From an uncultured Oscillospiraceae bacterium (lineage in GTDB: Bacteria > Bacillota > Clostridia > Oscillospirales > Acutalibacteraceae): DNA of 6,981 bases. The notes beneath the pieces were generated by a model. That model was not told where the DNA came from, did no database searches, and saw only the letters and a list, made by a program, of their open reading frames with translations. Both the position numbers and the translations under genes were made by a program. The stretch is from contig CABUYS010000076.1 of NCBI GenBank assembly GCA_902495835.1, forward strand, positions 1 through 6,981. Direction: 5' to 3'. Positions 4,530-6,981 of this stretch are shown here, one piece after another (the stretch's first letter is position 1; each line of letters opens with the position of its first letter).

Positions 4530-6596
4530 GTGTTTAAATTTTCATTCAATTGGCTTCGTGATTATTGCGGAGAGGATATAACTTATGAAGAAGTTATAAA
4601 AAAGCTAAAAATTCAAGGATTTGAATTTCAAGGAAGTCAAAAAATCGGTGATGACATAGTTACAGCAATCGAAGTTAAAGCCAACAGACCTGATATGCTT
4701 TCACACATTGGTATAGCAAGAGAAATAAAAGCTTTTGACGGATTGGAAATACCTGTTATTCCAAAATCTGCGATTAAAGTTGATAATAAAAAGTTCCCTT
4801 TGGAAATAAATGTAAACGAAAAAGTTTGCAAAAGATTTTGTGCCATTGAATTAAAAGATGTGGATTCTTCGGTAAAAACTCCTGAATATATTGTTAAACG
4901 CCTTGAAGCTATGGGAATAAACAGAGTTAATGCTGTTGTAGATATATGCAACTATGTTATGGTTGATATGGGGCAACCTTTACATTGCTATGATTTTGAT
5001 AAACTTTCCGATAAAAAATTAACGGTAGATAAAATCGAAGAAAATAAATCTGTGGTTACTTTTTCAGGCGAAACCGTTGAGGTTAAGCCCGGAGATATTG
5101 TCATTTCAGAAAATGAAAACGTAAAGTGTGTGGCGGGAATAATAGGAACCGATTCTGCAGCTGTATCTAAAAATACTAAAAATATAATTCTTGAATCCGC
5201 TGTTTTCGACGAAGTAAGTGTTCGCCTTACATCCAGAAGACTTAAAATTTCTACACCGTCCTCTTTCCGCTTTGAAAGAGGTGTAAACGCAGAAGCTTCG
5301 TTTGATATTATGTATAGATGTGCTCAAATGATAACAGAAATTTGCGGCGGAACAATAGAAGAAGACGCTTTTGATTTCTATCCCGATTGTTGTAGTGAAA
5401 AATTTTTGGATTTAAATGTCAATAACAATAATAATTTGCTCGGAGTTGAACTTGACTCTCAAACAATAATAAATTGTTTGGAAAAATATAATTTTAAATG
5501 TACAGTTAAATCAGATGAAGTAATCAAAGTGAAAATCCCAAGTTACAGACTCGATGTAAAGCAAGAAGTTGATTTAATTGAAGAAGTGGCAAGAATATAC
5601 GGTTATGATGAAATTAAACCTGTAATGCCTACTATCATGACACAGTATAATAGAAATGAAATTTGGGATAAAAATGATATTATCCGCAGAATTTTAACAG
5701 GCTTGGGATTCAATGAAACTATAAACTATTCGTTTATTCCGCAAGATTCAATGAAACTGCTTGATATAAAAGAAGGTGAAGAACTTTATTCTGATTTAAT
5801 TCTTCAAAACCCCATTTCCCCGATGTATGCGTTAATGCGTCCGACAGTGGTTTATTCTTTACTTAATTGTTTGGCGTATAATTATTCGATAGGCAACAGT
5901 AACATTGGAATTTTTGAACTTGGAAGAGTTTATTTTAAAGATTCAAATTACGATACGAATTGCAGAGAAGTAGACACATGTGCATTTATGATGTCCGGAA
6001 TAAGAATTCCCAGAGGTTTTGGTTGCGATAAAGACATTAAATACACGTACTATGATTTGCTTAATGTTGTTAAAATTATTTTCGATGAATTTGGTCAGGA
6101 GTTTGAGCTCAAAGAAAATTCTTTAGGATTTTTTGAATGCGGTTCGGGATGTGATATAATCGTAAACGAAAAACGTATAGGATTTATCGGAGAGATAGAT
6201 AAAGCTAAACTCAGAAAAATAAATAATGTAAAGCTGATAAAAGATAAAATTTTCTATTGCGAATTTTACATCAAAGATATCTCCGAAAAAATCAAAAGAA
6301 TTAAGTTTGAATCCAAATATCCTCCTGTAAGACGTCTGTATAATTTGGTACAAAATAAAAACATTAAATCCGAAGAGGTTGTAGATGTAATAAAATCTGC
6401 GGACAATGTCGTACGAGAAGTAACGGTTCAGGATATATATTCAGACAAAAACTTTTCTGATGAAGAACACGCAGTGCTTTACGAAGTCAATTACTGCAGT
6501 AAAGAAGAAACATTAACAACTGAAAAAATTGAAGAAATAGAAAAGAAATTTCTTAAAAAACTTTCCGAAGAATATAATATTAATTTTAAGATGTAA
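4530..6596 (+). CDS. pheT: Phenylalanyl-tRNA synthetase, beta subunit, lacking the OB-fold tRNA-binding domain
   Basis: 688 aa, against 795 in E. coli; GTG start with AAAGGG SD 9 bases upstream. It partners PheS, edits mischarged Tyr-tRNA-Phe and binds the tRNA. Residues 1-40 match the normal N-terminus (FSFNWLRDYC...FEFQGSQKIG). The protein then passes straight to DDIVTAIEVKANRPDMLSHIGIARE, which in relatives follows an EMAPII-like OB domain of about 110 residues, so that domain is absent with no frame break. The B3/B4 editing part is present: RVNAVVDICNYVMVDMGQPLHCYD with His152, AGIIGTDS and NIILESAVF. The B5 domain ends PSYRLDVKQEVDLIEEVARIYGYDE (337-361). The B6/B7 core follows, then the FDX-ACB anticodon domain from KYPPVRR (596) to the end, which is somewhat diverged (RRLYNLV instead of the usual RRD.. 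start). The strong terminator lies 5 bases after the stop codon. Confidence 0.95.
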   Translation: MFKFSFNWLRDYCGEDITYEEVIKKLKIQGFEFQGSQKIGDDIVTAIEVKANRPDMLSHIGIAREIKAFDGLEIPVIPKSAIKVDNKKFPLEINVNEKVCKRFCAIELKDVDSSVKTPEYIVKRLEAMGINRVNAVVDICNYVMVDMGQPLHCYDFDKLSDKKLTVDKIEENKSVVTFSGETVEVKPGDIVISENENVKCVAGIIGTDSAAVSKNTKNIILESAVFDEVSVRLTSRRLKISTPSSFRFERGVNAEASFDIMYRCAQMITEICGGTIEEDAFDFYPDCCSEKFLDLNVNNNNNLLGVELDSQTIINCLEKYNFKCTVKSDEVIKVKIPSYRLDVKQEVDLIEEVARIYGYDEIKPVMPTIMTQYNRNEIWDKNDIIRRILTGLGFNETINYSFIPQDSMKLLDIKEGEELYSDLILQNPISPMYALMRPTVVYSLLNCLAYNYSIGNSNIGIFELGRVYFKDSNYDTNCREVDTCAFMMSGIRIPRGFGCDKDIKYTYYDLLNVVKIIFDEFGQEFELKENSLGFFECGSGCDIIVNEKRIGFIGEIDKAKLRKINNVKLIKDKIFYCEFYIKDISEKIKRIKFESKYPPVRRLYNLVQNKNIKSEEVVDVIKSADNVVREVTVQDIYSDKNFSDEEHAVLYEVNYCSKEETLTTEKIEEIEKKFLKKLSEEYNINFKM

Positions 6597-6601
6597 ATCA
6601 G

Positions 6602-6636
6602 GTCCTCTCTGCGTTGTGCGTAGGGAGGACTTTTTT
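6602..6636 (+). terminator. Rho-independent terminator of the metK-pheS-pheT operon
   Basis: GTCCTCTCTGCG (6602-6613) pairs with CGTAGGGAGGAC (6619-6630) over 12 bp, two of them G-T, with a 5-base loop and TTTTTT at 6631-6636. It begins 5 bases after the pheT stop codon. Confidence 0.92.
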
Positions 6637-6708
6637 AACAATAAGTGGTTTAAATGTAAATTAACAGGAAATCAAAGCAGTGTTAATGTTGTTATATAAT
6701 AAAATATA

Positions 6709-6737
6709 TTGAAATATTTTTTAAAATATATTACAAT
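6709..6737 (+). promoter_or_regulatory. Promoter of the secreted-protein gene
   Basis: TTGAAA (6709-6714), a 17-base spacer and TACAAT (6732-6737). The -10 hexamer is the same as that of metK and also lies in a palindrome, TACAATTGTA (6732-6741). The start codon follows about 30 bases downstream of the -10. Confidence 0.6.
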
Positions 6738-6768
6738 TGTACCAAATATGAAATGGGAGGATGAATAA

Positions 6769-6981
6769 ATGAAAAAAATTGGAGAAAAGAGTATAAGGTT
6801 TTTTCTCAGTTGTATTTTAATTTTGAATTTTTTTGTAAGTTTAAAACCATTAAAAGTGAACGGAGTATCATTTGACGGAGGAAGCGGAACAGTAGAAGAC
6901 CCGTATATAATAAGCACGGCGGAGCAGCTCGACGCTGTAAGAGATAATCATTCGGCAAGCTACAGACTTGCAAATGACATT
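6769..6981 (+). CDS. Secreted or cell-surface protein, N-terminus only (partial)
   Basis: 71 codons are visible, open to the end of the window. The SD GGGAGG (6755-6760) is 8 bases before the ATG. Residues 1-10 are basic (MKKIGEKSIR) and 11-25 are hydrophobic (FFLSCILILNFFVSL), giving a Sec-type signal peptide with cleavage likely near residue 32. The mature part begins VSFDGGSGTVEDPYIISTAEQLDAVRDN, then YRLANDI. This GSGTVEDPYIISTAEQL...YRLANDI pattern recurs in large Firmicutes surface proteins, often before GLUG-type or beta-helix repeats. Those repeats would lie beyond the window, so the role cannot be stated; adhesion or cell-wall association is an inference. It has its own promoter and stands apart from the pheT operon. 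Confidence 0.8.
   Translation, partial: MKKIGEKSIRFFLSCILILNFFVSLKPLKVNGVSFDGGSGTVEDPYIISTAEQLDAVRDNHSASYRLANDI

Noticed and set aside
2384..6353. Several 60-100-codon frames antisense or out of frame within metK, pheS and pheT
   Set aside because: They are shadows of strongly conserved genes, with no SD or family resemblance of their own.
1..6981. CRISPR arrays, tRNA or rRNA genes
   Set aside because: I found no regularly spaced repeats, no cloverleaf with a TTCGA-type arm and no rRNA signature. The only direct repeat pair is the leader-coding one.

Overview
The window reads as a low-GC Gram-positive genome, most likely an anaerobic Clostridia-type lineage. The grounds are strong A/T bias at third codon positions, SD sequences of the GGAGG type with TTG and GTG starts, a clostridial-looking EF-Tu C-terminus, IS200-type DNA, double-glycine leader peptides, and a surface protein of a kind common in Firmicutes. 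This is inference; no species is claimed. All tryptophans in intact genes are TGG and no intact gene ends in TGA.

Layout. (1) 1-303 is the 3' end of tuf, closed by a strong terminator. (2) About 365-1180 is a decayed IS200-type insertion. It keeps a left-end hairpin, a stem that would bury the tnpA ribosome binding site, and recognisable N- and C-terminal pieces of a Y1 transposase. The pieces are separated by about 230 bases that do not look like transposase. (3) 1273-2044, minus strand, holds two paralogous small genes with a bacteriocin-type double-glycine leader. The upstream copy (117 aa) is intact and has a near-consensus promoter; the downstream copy is broken by a one-base deletion in the leader. 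Their leaders are 39/40 identical at DNA level while the parts after GG have diverged. (4) 2202-6636, plus strand, is a compact operon metK-pheS-pheT with its own promoter and a strong terminator. (5) 6709-6981 is a promoter and the start of a secreted or surface protein that runs off the window.

How the genes work together. metK makes S-adenosylmethionine, and pheS and pheT form the alpha2-beta2 phenylalanyl-tRNA synthetase. The 13- and 15-base gaps imply a single transcript. I see no SAM riboswitch before metK and no T-box before pheS, so the usual sensing leaders of Firmicutes appear to be absent. The most unusual point in the core genes is PheT. At 688 aa it is about 107 residues shorter than E. 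coli PheT, and the missing part is cleanly the N-terminal EMAPII-like OB-fold tRNA-binding domain, while the editing and anticodon-binding domains remain. The double-glycine gene pair is the best candidate for an undescribed accessory system. It has no processing or export partner in this window.
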